From JABDQZ01 sp963801985 (lineage in GTDB: Bacteria > Pseudomonadota > Gammaproteobacteria > Chromatiales > Chromatiaceae): 64,000 nt of DNA. The notes under the pieces are model-generated. The model worked only from the letters and a program-made list of their open reading frames with translations. It made no database searches and was not told the DNA's origin. The DNA is taken from NCBI GenBank assembly GCA_963801985.1, contig CAWDGV010000013.1, forward strand, positions 1 to 64,000, in the 5' to 3' direction. Within the stretch, counting starts at the first letter, position 1; each line of letters starts with the position of its first letter. Below are positions 20,659 to 30,114 of the stretch, in pieces. The translations under genes and the position numbers were made by a program.

Positions 20659-21147
20659 TTATCTTGTAACAGGCAGTTGGACCGGCCTGGCAGGGACAAC
20701 TGGACGTTCAGGTCGTGGTTTAATTACTGGTTGGCTTGATTTACATGGTCGTCCTGCAGTCAGGTCACTTCCACATGGAGGGAGATACACCGGCTCATGA
20801 TCCTTTTCCTCCTGGGTATTCTTTTCCTGAGCCACTTCATCCCCGGCCTTTTTTTCTGAAGCTTTTTTAGCTTTCTCCGCTTCACGCGCCTCGCGCTTGG
20901 CCTTGTATTCATCAGCCGTCTGGCTTTGTTGCTGATTTAATGCTTCGGCCTGCTGTTTCTGGGCTTCGCTGGGTCCAGGCAGAATATTTACCGGAGCAAA
21001 ATTGCTGACTCCTTCAGGAGGGTTATCGCCATATTGAACCTGGCCGCTTCCATCTACCCATTTGTATACTTGTTGTGCAGATAGCAATGTGGAATTCATA
21101 CACAAGAACAAAATTACTGAAGATTGACTGAATAATTTATTTTTCAT
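20659..21147 (-). CDS. DUF4124 domain secreted protein
   Basis: 162 residues with a signal peptide (1-25) followed by the DUF4124 motif VYKWVDGSGQVQYGDNPPEG. Next come a highly charged Lys/Glu/Gln helix (about 65-115) and a Pro/Arg-rich tail with repeats of RP and VP (PVIKPRPERPVVPARPVQLP). DUF4124 proteins are common, uncharacterised gammaproteobacterial envelope proteins. The gene is convergent with the GGDEF-EAL gene, with 27 bases between. Confidence 0.8.
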   Translation of the reverse strand: MKNKLFSQSSVILFLCMNSTLLSAQQVYKWVDGSGQVQYGDNPPEGVSNFAPVNILPGPSEAQKQQAEALNQQQSQTADEYKAKREAREAEKAKKASEKKAGDEVAQEKNTQEEKDHEPVYLPPCGSDLTAGRPCKSSQPVIKPRPERPVVPARPVQLPVTR

Positions 21148-21432
21148 AGTTACATTTCAAACCGTGTGCTCATAAATTTGAATTCCAATTGGCCTAATTT
21201 TTTTATGTAATTCACCTTAAACCCCAAGTTTAGCTAAAGACAAAAAGAAATACCGGAGTATGTTGGGCTAAACCCTGTTTATAGCCAGAATATAGTTACT
21301 TTTTATATTTGCCTGCATGATCCTGTTTATAGATTGTAGATTTCAAGCAGACAATAAAAAATACCTCACTAAAACTAAAGTTATTTTAAAAAGGGCCGCT
21401 AAGAAACCACTTTATATCTTTATGGTTTCATT

Positions 21433-21627
21433 ATGTTGGGAAAAAATAAAAAAAATCGGGAATGGACGCGGATGCCTGCCGTAGACAGAGCATATTTATG
21501 TGCAGCTTATAAGCGCTATGAGAGTTTACTCATAGCGTATGATGAAGTTCCCTTTAAGGCCGACAATTTTCAGAATTGGTTACTTAAACGTGGTATTCAT
21601 AATCTGAACCCGAGGACTAACGGTTAA
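21433..21627 (+). CDS. Small hypothetical protein
   Basis: A 64-residue basic protein without membrane segment or recognisable family. It has a well-spread amino-acid composition (WTRMPAVDRAYLCAAYKRYESLLIAYDEVPF) that does not look like random translation. The ribosome site is weak, and an AT-rich 280-base gap without other content precedes it. Its 3' end overlaps the next, opposite gene by 11 bases. Confidence 0.45.
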   Translation: MLGKNKKNREWTRMPAVDRAYLCAAYKRYESLLIAYDEVPFKADNFQNWLLKRGIHNLNPRTNG

Positions 21628-21748
21628 AGCAACCATCAATGGAATGGCCTGAGTCACTTTTCTTGTGTAAGTTACAGTAAACACTGCTGGAAAGTAAAAC
21701 AACTATCAATATAAATAAAACAGCCAACCAGATTATTCCTGCACTCAT
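21617..21748 (-). CDS. Small single-pass membrane protein
   Basis: 43 residues from ATG 21748, which has a GAGG site about 8 bases upstream (a longer frame to 21805 lacks one). It consists of one strong membrane helix (IIWLAVLFILIVVLLSSSVY) and a short polar tail. The family is unknown. It is convergent and slightly overlapping with the previous small gene. Confidence 0.4.
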   Translation of the reverse strand: MSAGIIWLAVLFILIVVLLSSSVYCNLHKKSDSGHSIDGCFNR

Positions 21749-22013
21749 TACAATAACCTCGCTTAAATCAATGACCCTGTATTTATAAATATCCCATGCA
21801 TCCATGTTTTACATTGTCGAAAATCAATCATAAAAAGAATTAAAGGGTATTAATAAAATATATAGATTTATATGCTTCATAATATCAATATGAAGAAACC
21901 TGGTTAGTCCTACCCAGAGTTGCCAATAAAGCGCCACAGCATAATTCAGATATAATGCTGAGTCAGAAAGTTACGATCATTAATGTTCTGAAACTAATTT
22001 GGGAGCTATTGCA

Positions 22014-22178
22014 TTGACCGATAAAATTTTAGTGGTGATTTTTTTAGCTTCTGCACTTGTCTGCCTCTATTCAATTTTCCAATATGTACAGAAGCAAACA
22101 CAAAAATATTTCATTGTTGCATCCATTTCCGGTTTAATTTGTTCAATGAGTTATATTTGGGTTTATTACGATTTTTAA
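22014..22178 (+). CDS. Small two-helix membrane protein with TTG start
   Basis: A 54-residue frame starting at TTG 22014 with GGGAG 8 bases upstream. Residues 4-19 (ILVVIFLASALVCLYS) and 33-50 (FIVASISGLICSMSYIWV) are membrane helices joined by a polar QKQTQKY loop. It ends YYDF and stop. No family was recognised. The ribosome site, the two clean hydrophobic segments and the lack of other content in this gap support a real gene, but its small size keeps confidence modest. Confidence 0.45.
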   Translation: MTDKILVVIFLASALVCLYSIFQYVQKQTQKYFIVASISGLICSMSYIWVYYDF

Positions 22179-22212
22179 TTGCTGATTTGTTTACCACATG
22201 CCTGCATCGACT

Positions 22213-23124
22213 CTAGACATTGGTATGAACATCGCCTCGAAGCAAATCAATAAAAGCTTCGGCGACCTTGTTATTGAAGTTTGAACGCGTTCGCGCTATC
22301 CATAAAGTACGCTTAATGCGCAACCCCTGAATCCTGATATGGTATAGCGAGCCATCAACCAGGTCTTCCGCTACGGCAAAACGAGGCAAAAAGCTGACAT
22401 GCTTACCATGTTCGAGCATTTCCACGATCGTATCAGTAGACCCCACTTCCATGGCAACCGGTATCTGATCGATGCCAACATCAGCCAGTACTTTGTCAAG
22501 AATGATACGCATTGAAGATTTTGGCTCGCGTAATACGAACTGCAGATCATGCAAGTCACCAATGGATATGAGTTCAATGTTGCAAAGTCGGTGTGACGGC
22601 CCACAAACCAGCACCAGCTCATCATCCAGCCATTTCTGTACCAGGATATCAGGATGATCGGGGGCCTGTTCCAGCAGGGCAAGTTCAGAAAGCCCGGTCG
22701 CCAGATGGGTCTGGATACGTCGTGTATAACCCATGCGACTTTCTATGCGGTATTCCGGATAAGCATCATTGAATCGCAACAGCAAAGCTGGCAGCAGATG
22801 TTCACCGATAGAAAAGGTTACTTCAAGCCGCAAGCTATTCTGCCCTACCCGCAATGAGTTAAGGTCTTCAAGCAAGGTCGTCTGGTGATCAAGCACCAGC
22901 CTGGCATAAGCATAAACACGTGCACCGGCAGGCGTCAGTTCCAGACGGCGCCCTTCACGGTGCATCAGGGGCACACCATAACAGGATTCCAATGCACGCA
23001 GTCGTTTGGTTATGGCTGGCTGCCCGACATGCAGGGCTTTGCCCGCCTGCTCAACCCCACCGAGCTCTACCACTGCCCTCAATGAGGCCAGGCCTTTTAG
23101 ATCCGGCAAGCTTCTATATTCCAT
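22213..23124 (-). CDS. LysR-type transcriptional regulator
   Basis: 303 residues with an N-terminal winged helix-turn-helix (LASLRAVVELGGVEQAGKALHVGQPAITKRLRALE, about 12-46) and a C-terminal effector-binding domain of the LysR type. It is divergent from the SLC13 permease gene with about 215 bases between the starts, the usual arrangement for a LysR regulator controlling its neighbour. The leader contains ATATTCCAATATGGAATAT-like symmetry near 23115-23135 over its own start, which could be an operator. The effector is unknown. Confidence 0.9.
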   Translation of the reverse strand: MEYRSLPDLKGLASLRAVVELGGVEQAGKALHVGQPAITKRLRALESCYGVPLMHREGRRLELTPAGARVYAYARLVLDHQTTLLEDLNSLRVGQNSLRLEVTFSIGEHLLPALLLRFNDAYPEYRIESRMGYTRRIQTHLATGLSELALLEQAPDHPDILVQKWLDDELVLVCGPSHRLCNIELISIGDLHDLQFVLREPKSSMRIILDKVLADVGIDQIPVAMEVGSTDTIVEMLEHGKHVSFLPRFAVAEDLVDGSLYHIRIQGLRIKRTLWIARTRSNFNNKVAEAFIDLLRGDVHTNV

Positions 23125-23338
23125 ATTGGAATATTAACAAGTTGCAATTCATTTGAATATATTCATCTAAAAAACGATTATTGCGCGCCACTCGCAGGTT
23201 CTCAGGCGTTTGCTTAAACGCAGCTCTGTTTCCCTGAATGTTATTTTCCAATTGGGAATATGGGTAGAAATGCCAAAAAATTGCATTCCCCCCCTTTACC
23301 GGATGCGAGCGCAGATTTTTTTATTTAGGAGATTGATT

Positions 23339-24757
23339 ATGACCGCCCTAGCTAATGAAGAGCAGGTAAAAATCTGCCCGAATTGCCTGACACTTAAACG
23401 GTTGATTGCCGCTGGCATATTTACCCTGGTCGCTATTTACCTGGCTACGGTTGTACCTACCATTGAAATTGCCTGGGTTAGCGCAATTCTTCTACTGTCA
23501 ATCTACCTGTTTGCATTCGAACTCATTGAAGTCGACGTTGCTTCAGCAACAGTCATGGTGTTACTTGGCCTGACCTCCGCGCCAGCCATGGGGCTGGAAC
23601 AGGGCCTGGTTGATACCAAGCACCTATTTGACGGTTTTTCCTCCAATGCCGTGATTTCGATTATCACCGTGATGATTATCGGAGCGGGTCTGTTCCTGCC
23701 GGTTGTCAGTCGTATTTCAACCCGTTCCGGTCTGCCCATGTCACGTCTGCTGATGCCAATGGGCTTTACCGGCATTCTCTATTTCGTCATCGCCGGTCGT
23801 TTCGTTTTACCAAGCAGCAAAGGCGAGGAACATGGCAAAGGTCAACGCACTGAAGACTACTTTGAAGAACTGTACGGAGTTGATTACGCTGTTTATGAAG
23901 TTGTCGTTCCTGCTGAAAGCCCGCTGGTTGGTAAAAACATGGATGAGATCGAGGCAGACCATGCGGTACGTGTAGTTGCTGTTGAGAAAGGCGACGGCCT
24001 GCGTTTTGGCTCCCAGGGCGTTGACCGTAGCGTCGGTGTTGAAGCTGGTACTGTGCTTGGATTGCTGGCCGATGAGTTAATGTTTGAGTCCTTCAGACAA
24101 GGAACCCGGGTACAGGTAAAACCTGACCTGGAAATTTTCTCGGATGCGCTAGTGCCGAGCAAATCAGGGATAGCCGAGGTTGTTATTCCTCCCGGTTCCA
24201 GCCTGATTGGCAAAACGGCAAGAGATGTCTGGCTGCGTAAAACGCATGGCCTTTCATTACTGGCAATCAACAGAGCCGGTGAAACTATCACCCGTGAAGG
24301 CGGTGGTGTCCGTGATACGGAATTCCAGGCAGGTGATGCTTTGGTTGCACATACTACCTGGGCTGACCTGGCACATTTGGCCACTAACCGTGACTTCGTG
24401 GTAATAACCACTGAGTATCCTCACGAAGAACTGCGCCCAAATAAACTTGGCGGGGCCGGACTATTTTTCGGCATTGCATTGTTCCTGGTTTTGTTTACCG
24501 ACCTGCGGCTGTCAGTTGCCTTGCTGACTGGAGCCATCGGCATGATTCTTTCGCGCGTACTGACGATAGATGAAGCTTACAGGGCTGTCAGCTGGAAAAC
24601 AGTCTTCCTGCTGGCATCCCTGATTCCAACCCACCAGGTAAATGCCCTGATCATGGGGCCCGGAGGTTACCGGGTTCCTGATTTCATGCGGGCCGGCGGC
24701 ATCATGACTATTCTGTTCCTGGTCGTCATGATGTTCATGATGAACCTGGTTTTCTGA
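23339..24757 (+). CDS. SLC13-type permease with RCK_C domains, internally deleted
   Basis: 472 residues from ATG 23339 (AGGAG site). Recognisable parts: N-terminal helices, GFSSNAVISIITVMIIGAGL, two TrkA-C/RCK_C domains (about 165-360) and a C-terminal segment THQVNALIMGPGGY...MNLVF. Relative to the usual SLC13/DASS layout, three blocks are missing while the frame is kept, at about 23692 (GAGL joined to FLPVVSRIS), 23779 (MGFTGIL joined to YFVIAGRF) and 24628 (FLLASLIP joined to THQVN). Each gap should hold roughly 40-75 residues, and together they hold the re-entrant SNT-type substrate hairpins. Transport activity is therefore doubtful. It is upstream of the broken nhaD gene, apparently in one transcript, and opposite a LysR regulator. 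The deletion sizes come from memory of the family, not from an alignment. Confidence 0.7.
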   Translation: MTALANEEQVKICPNCLTLKRLIAAGIFTLVAIYLATVVPTIEIAWVSAILLLSIYLFAFELIEVDVASATVMVLLGLTSAPAMGLEQGLVDTKHLFDGFSSNAVISIITVMIIGAGLFLPVVSRISTRSGLPMSRLLMPMGFTGILYFVIAGRFVLPSSKGEEHGKGQRTEDYFEELYGVDYAVYEVVVPAESPLVGKNMDEIEADHAVRVVAVEKGDGLRFGSQGVDRSVGVEAGTVLGLLADELMFESFRQGTRVQVKPDLEIFSDALVPSKSGIAEVVIPPGSSLIGKTARDVWLRKTHGLSLLAINRAGETITREGGGVRDTEFQAGDALVAHTTWADLAHLATNRDFVVITTEYPHEELRPNKLGGAGLFFGIALFLVLFTDLRLSVALLTGAIGMILSRVLTIDEAYRAVSWKTVFLLASLIPTHQVNALIMGPGGYRVPDFMRAGGIMTILFLVVMMFMMNLVF

Positions 24758-24766
24758 GAATAAAAT

Positions 24767-26205
24767 GTGAACACATTGAAATTATTTTCCAACTTGTTAC
24801 TGGGTGCTGTCTTCACATTCCTGTCAACCAGCGTGCTGGCAATGGAAGCGGTTGCCGATCAGCCACTTGACCTGACTTCAAGTGGCGTAGGTATCTTTGC
24901 GATTGTCATTTTTGTCCTCGCTTACCTGCTCGTCATGGCTGAGGAATTCACCCAGCTGCGCAAGTCCAAACCCGTCATTATCGCAGCCGGGATAATCTGG
25001 GGGGCAATTGCCTGGACTTACCAGAGTCATGGTATCGCCGGGTTACCGGAACAGGCGGTGCGTCACAACCTGTTGGAATATGCCGAACTGATGTTGTTCC
25101 TGCTGGTGGCCATGACCTATATCAATGCCATGGAAGAACGCCGTGTATTCGAAGCCTTACGAGCCTGGCTGATTAATACCGGATTTGGCTTTCGTTCATT
25201 GTTCTGGATCACTGGCATCCTCGCCTTCTTTATCTCACCGGTAGCAGACAACCTGACGACGGCCTTGCTGATGTGTGCGGTAGTCTTGGCTGTCGGTGGT
25301 GATAACATGCGCTTTGTAACGATAGCCTGTATCAATATCGTCGTTGCTGCCAATGCCGGTGGTGCGTTCTCACCTTTTGGTGATATCACCACGCTGATGG
25401 TCTGGCAGAAAGGCATCGTTGATTTCTGGAGCTTCTTTGCGCTGTTTTTACCCTCTGCGGTTAACTTCCTGGTACCTGCGGCCATCATGCACTTTGCCGT
25501 ACCCGATGAGAAACCCCGCTTCTGCTCCTGGCGAACAGCTCAGCATGCAGCGCGGTGCAAAACGCATCATCGGTTATTTCTGCTACCATTATGCACGGCG
25601 GTCTCTTTCCATAACTTCCTGCACATGCCACCCGTGATCGGCATGCTAACCGGTCTTGGCTACTTGCAGCTGTTCGGCTTTTTCCTGAAGAAGACTGCCC
25701 ACCGCGATACAAGCCGTGCGGACAATGCGGAGCATGATGAGCGAATTAGGTGATCCCGTGGCACTTTGATATATTTCGTCCAATTGCCAGTGCCGAATGG
25801 GATACTCTGCTGTTTTTCTACGGCGTTGTCGCCTGTGTCGGCGGCCTCGGCTTTATGGGTTACCTGGGCATGGCTTCCGAACTGATGTACACCCAATGGG
25901 GTGCAACCAGTGCCAACATAGCCGTGGGTGTATCATCCGCCATCGTTGATAACATTCCGGTGATGTTTGCTGTACTTACCATGAACCCGGAGATGTCAAC
26001 CGGACAGTGGCTGCTGGTCACTTTAACTGCCGGAGTGGGCGGCTCACTATTATCTATTGGCTCAGCGGCGGGCGTTGCGCTGATGGGACAGGCACGCGGC
26101 AAATACACGTTCTTTGGTCATCTGAAATGGACACCGGTTATTGCACTGGGTTATGTCGCCAGTATCCTGGTGCATTTCTGGGTTAATGCCAGCCTGTTTT
26201 CCTGA
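24767..26205 (+). pseudogene. nhaD: NhaD-type Na+/H+ antiporter, about four frameshifts
   Basis: Begins at GTG 24767, 9 bases after the SLC13 stop. NhaD-like sequence runs from a signal-like start through FWITGILAFFISPVADNLTTALLMCAVVLAVGGDN and AANAGGAFSPFGDITTLMVWQ. The reading frame then changes near 25507 (extra base in GAGAAACCCC), returns near 25583 (missing base before TTATTTCTG), and changes again near 25742 and 25765. It ends in frame with FDIFRPIASAEWDTLLFFYGV...VHFWVNASLFS. All NhaD segments are present in order, so only single-base indels separate it from an intact antiporter of roughly 480 residues. The indels are not in long homopolymers. Either the gene is dead or the consensus is poor here. 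Confidence 0.85.
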
Positions 26206-26250
26206 GGCTTAACAGCATTAAAAACCTGTGGTCATGTCACTGCTGGTTTT

Positions 26251-27456
26251 TTAGACCAGCAGTGACAACCAGTGCCGGACCGGCTTGTCACCACCCTTCT
26301 GCAAATGCATCTGGCAGCCAATATTGGCTGTCACGATAAGGTTTGGTTCTCCAGCATTCAAAGCCGATAACTTGTTATGCAGCAGTCGCTCAGATAATTC
26401 CGGTTGCATAATTGAATAGGTTCCGGCAGAGCCGCAACAAAGATGACTGTCTTTAACCGGCACCAGGGTAAACCCCAGGTCAGACAGTATTTTTTCGACA
26501 ACGCCCTGTTGTTGCAGACCATGCTGCAGTGTACAAGGCGCATGAAAGGCAACTTTACCTACAGCGGTATTTACATTGAGTGCGGAGAGATCTGCATTTA
26601 CGAGAATTTGCGCCGGGTCTTTCACCAGCGAAGAAATTTTTTGGGCCTTTGCAGCGTATTCCGGATCATGCGCCAGTGCCTCGGCGTAATCCTGCAACAT
26701 CAGTCCACAACCTGAAGCCGTTGCAAGGATACCTTCGATACCTTTTTCCACGTGAGGCCACCAGGCATCGATATTACGACGCATAAACTCTAGCCCCTCA
26801 TCCTCTGCCATCAAGTGCGTGCTCACCGCACCACAACAACCAGCCAGTTGTTCGCGTATCAGCTGGTAGCCAAGTTTCGCGAAAACCTGCGAAGCCATGG
26901 CATTGGTATCCGGTGTCGTAACAGACTGCACACAACCTTCCAGCACCAGCAGTTTTTTCTGCTGGTGACTGCTATCCCATTGATATTTATTTTCAATCTC
27001 AGGCAACTGCTTTTTCAGTGAAGCAGGCAGCATGAATTTAAACAGTTGCCCTGTTTTAAGCAGGGCCCGAAAACGTGCCGGGTAAGGAATAACCGCCCTT
27101 AACGCGGCACGCTTGATCGAAACAGCCAGGCTTCGACCAACCTTTTCCTCAACAACTTTTCGGCCAATTTCTAACAGACGCGCATAACGCACCCCGGATG
27201 GACAGGTTGTTTCACAGGAACGACAGGTCAGGCAACGGTCCAGATGTTGTTGCACGCGGGTGGTTGGCTCTACCCCTTCAAGCACCTGCTTAATCTGGTA
27301 AATACGCCCACGTGGACCATCCAGTTCATCTCCGAGCAGCTGGTAGGTCGGACAGGTCGCCGTGCAAAAACCACAATGCACACAGGAACGCAAAATCTGG
27401 TCAGCCAGCTTGCCTTCTGTTGTTGATAAATAGGCTTCGGTTATTCGGGTTTGCAT
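26251..27456 (-). CDS. glcF: Glycolate oxidase iron-sulfur subunit
   Basis: 401 residues. Two N-terminal 4Fe-4S motifs (CVHCGFCTATCPTY near 25-38 and CLTCRSCETTCPSG near 75-88) are followed by two CCG-type cysteine-rich domains (GCCGAVSTH near 210 and LCCGSAGTYSIMQ near 345), the pattern of GlcF. With GlcD and GlcE it forms the membrane-associated glycolate dehydrogenase that passes electrons from glycolate to quinone, producing glyoxylate. Third gene of glcDEF; its start is 2 bases past the glcE stop. The length is standard. Confidence 0.95.
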   Translation of the reverse strand: MQTRITEAYLSTTEGKLADQILRSCVHCGFCTATCPTYQLLGDELDGPRGRIYQIKQVLEGVEPTTRVQQHLDRCLTCRSCETTCPSGVRYARLLEIGRKVVEEKVGRSLAVSIKRAALRAVIPYPARFRALLKTGQLFKFMLPASLKKQLPEIENKYQWDSSHQQKKLLVLEGCVQSVTTPDTNAMASQVFAKLGYQLIREQLAGCCGAVSTHLMAEDEGLEFMRRNIDAWWPHVEKGIEGILATASGCGLMLQDYAEALAHDPEYAAKAQKISSLVKDPAQILVNADLSALNVNTAVGKVAFHAPCTLQHGLQQQGVVEKILSDLGFTLVPVKDSHLCCGSAGTYSIMQPELSERLLHNKLSALNAGEPNLIVTANIGCQMHLQKGGDKPVRHWLSLLV

Positions 27457-27458
27457 GG

Positions 27459-28523
27459 CTAAAAGGCCTGGTAAAGACGACCAGGGTTAAACAAGCCCTT
27501 CGGGTCCATGCTTGCTTTAAGATTCTGATGCACTTTCATCAGGCCTTCTGGCAAACTTTGAAAAACATCTGCCTGCCGGTTACCGTAACGAAACTGGCTG
27601 GCATGTCCACCAGCGAGTGCTACGGTTTCATGAATTGTATTGGCGTCTGCCTGGCTGTCATGATTGATAAACCAGCGCTGTGCCCCACCCCATTCGTAAA
27701 AAAAGTCTCCATCCAGGTTCAATACCGGTGTTGCTGGCGGAACGGATAAACGCCACAGCGTTTTGTCGGTCTGGAAAAAATCCAGTTGATGTTCAGTCAG
27801 CTGTCGCCAGAAAGACTCGTCATTTTCAAATAGAGCGCCACCAACTTTTTCCATAGATTGTTTTACTGCAGATTCGAAACTGGAAAAACGCAGAAAAAGC
27901 TGTCCGTTAAAATAGGCTGAAGCAGAAAGCGGTATATTCTGACCGGCCAGCTGGTTCATGAATTCAATGGCCTCTGCCACAGTTTTTTCCTGAACCATGG
28001 TCATATCGCATTCAGGCTTAGGCAGTACTTTTAAACTGGCCTGCAAAAGAATGCCAAGTGTACCCATGGCACCCACCATTAAACGAGAGAGGTCATAACC
28101 AGCCACATTTTTCATGACCTGGCCACCGAAGGTCAGCTGTTCTGCCTTGCCGTTAATTATTTTTGTACCCAGCAGGAAATCGCGCGCACTACCCAGGTAG
28201 GGTCGACGTGGCCCGGAAAATCCACATGCCAGGGTACCACCCAATGTCGCTGTATCAGCAAATGAAGGCGGCTCGAAAGGTAACATCTGACCATTGTCAG
28301 CCAGAACCTGCTTGAGCTCTTTCAGCGTTGTCCCTGCTCGCGCCGTCACCACCAGTTCACGAAAATCGTATTCAACGATACCACTGTGACTGGCCAGCGA
28401 AATATTCTCACCGCTTATCTGCCTGCCATAAAAATCCTTGCTGTGCCCCGCGGATATAGCCAGCTTGGTATCTTTATCAAGCGCTTCGGTTACCTGCTGC
28501 TGTAATTCACTGGAAATGTCCAC
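27459..28523 (-). CDS. glcE: Glycolate oxidase FAD-binding subunit
   Basis: 354 residues of the FAD_binding_4 family, shorter than GlcD and typical of GlcE. The PCMH-type motif ATLGGTLACGFSGPRRPYLGSARDFLLG lies near 95-120, with MKNVAGYDLSRLMVGAMGTLGILLQASLKV near 140-165. It is the middle gene of glcDEF, 5 bases from glcD and 2 from glcF, so translation is probably coupled. It acts with GlcD and GlcF in oxidising 2-phosphoglycolate-derived glycolate, which in autotrophs comes from RuBisCO oxygenase activity. Confidence 0.93.
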   Translation of the reverse strand: MDISSELQQQVTEALDKDTKLAISAGHSKDFYGRQISGENISLASHSGIVEYDFRELVVTARAGTTLKELKQVLADNGQMLPFEPPSFADTATLGGTLACGFSGPRRPYLGSARDFLLGTKIINGKAEQLTFGGQVMKNVAGYDLSRLMVGAMGTLGILLQASLKVLPKPECDMTMVQEKTVAEAIEFMNQLAGQNIPLSASAYFNGQLFLRFSSFESAVKQSMEKVGGALFENDESFWRQLTEHQLDFFQTDKTLWRLSVPPATPVLNLDGDFFYEWGGAQRWFINHDSQADANTIHETVALAGGHASQFRYGNRQADVFQSLPEGLMKVHQNLKASMDPKGLFNPGRLYQAF

Positions 28524-28528
28524 GATCT

Positions 28529-29983
28529 TCAGAACCTCTCCAGTTCAGGGAAAGGCAACTCACCATGATGCACGTGCATTGCCCCCAGTTCAGCACAACG
28601 ATGCAAAGTGGGCACCGCCTTACCGGGATTGAGCAGTTTTAACGGATCAAAGCTTTCTTTCACTGCATGAAACTGGCTCAGTTCCGGAGAAGAAAACTGC
28701 ACGCACATCTGGTCAATTTTTTCCAGCCCAACACCGTGTTCACCGGTAATGGTGCCACCGACTTCCACACACAGCGTCAGAATATCTGCACCAAATTTTT
28801 CGGCCTTTTCAAGCTCCCCGGGTTTGTTTGCATCGTACAGAATCAGTGGATGCAGATTGCCATCACCAGCATGAAATACGTTGGCAACCTGTAATTCATA
28901 TTCAGCCGACATATCAACCATGTGCTGCAATACTGCCGGCAATTTCGAACGTGGAATGGTGCCATCCATACAATAATAGTCAGGTGCCAGGCGCCCTACC
29001 GCCGGAAACGCAGACTTGCGACCTTTCCAGAATAACTGCCGTTCAGCTTCATCGCGGGCTATCCTGATTTCTGTAGCGCCAGCATCCCGTAACACCTGGT
29101 CAACAATGGCAGTTTCAGTTTCAACCTCTGCTTCATTGCCATCGACTTCACACAATAAAATTGCAGCGGCATCCAGTGGATAGTTGGCATGCACAAAGTC
29201 TTCTGCCGCCTTGATCGACAATTTATCCATCATCTCCAGCCCTGCCGGAATAACACCAGCAGCAATGATTTGCCCTACCGCCTTTCCTGCAACAGCCACG
29301 TCATCAAAAGCCGCCAGCAGCACCCGGGCTTTTTCAGGAAGCGGTAACAACTTGACTGTTACCTCGACGATCACACCCAGCATTCCCTCTGAACCGTTGA
29401 ATAAAGCCAGCAGATCAAAGCCCGGACTGTCCAGGGCATCACTGCCCAGCGTCAGGCGTTCCCCCTGAATGGTCACAACCTCTATTTTCATGACATTGTG
29501 AACCGTCAGGCCATACTTGAGACAGTGAACTCCTCCGGAGTTCTCGGCAACGTTACCGCCGATGGTGCAGGCAATCTGCGAAGATGGATCCGGCGCATAA
29601 TAAAGACCGTAGCCCTGTACTGCCCCGGATATGGCCAGGTTGGTAACCCCGGGCTGGACACGTGCAGTCCGGTTTAACGGATCAATATCGAGAATCCGGT
29701 TAAACCTCGCCAGGCTTAACAGGACACCCTGCTCATGCGGTAAAGCGCCACCGGACAGGCCGGTGCCGGCACCACGGGCAACCACAGGTATTTGATGCTC
29801 ATTGCAGAAACGTAATATCCGCTGCACCTGTTCAATATCATCAGGCAGCAGCACAACGACCGGAGATTTGCGATAGGCAGACAGCCCGTCACATTCATAA
29901 GGCGTAATTTCTTCGTCATGCGACAGGATTGCCGTTGACGGAAGAAATTTCAGAAAAGCTTTTATTAACTGCTGTTTTTCCAA
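28529..29983 (-). CDS. glcD: Glycolate oxidase catalytic subunit GlcD
   Basis: 484 residues. FAD_binding_4 domain with PVVARGAGTGLSGGALP (about 72-88), SSQIACTIGGNVAENSGGVHCLKYGLT (about 137-163), and the FAD-oxidase C domain with NVFHAGDGNLHPLILYD and the terminal GGTITGEHGVGLEK motif carrying catalytic histidines. First gene of glcDEF. The aminotransferase at 49.7 kb could convert its product glyoxylate to glycine, so the two loci together indicate a glycolate salvage route. No regulator adjoins it. Confidence 0.96.
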   Translation of the reverse strand: MEKQQLIKAFLKFLPSTAILSHDEEITPYECDGLSAYRKSPVVVLLPDDIEQVQRILRFCNEHQIPVVARGAGTGLSGGALPHEQGVLLSLARFNRILDIDPLNRTARVQPGVTNLAISGAVQGYGLYYAPDPSSQIACTIGGNVAENSGGVHCLKYGLTVHNVMKIEVVTIQGERLTLGSDALDSPGFDLLALFNGSEGMLGVIVEVTVKLLPLPEKARVLLAAFDDVAVAGKAVGQIIAAGVIPAGLEMMDKLSIKAAEDFVHANYPLDAAAILLCEVDGNEAEVETETAIVDQVLRDAGATEIRIARDEAERQLFWKGRKSAFPAVGRLAPDYYCMDGTIPRSKLPAVLQHMVDMSAEYELQVANVFHAGDGNLHPLILYDANKPGELEKAEKFGADILTLCVEVGGTITGEHGVGLEKIDQMCVQFSSPELSQFHAVKESFDPLKLLNPGKAVPTLHRCAELGAMHVHHGELPFPELERF

Positions 29984-30114
29984 ACAAGAAATCCAACAAA
30001 GTTATTTTATTGCCAGACATTCTGCCAGTTGCTTATGCAACTGAATAATCAGAATGAATGGGGTATTGCAAAGTACCAGCTGTTAGACAGCCGGTATAGA
30101 GCGAATTGGATCGA

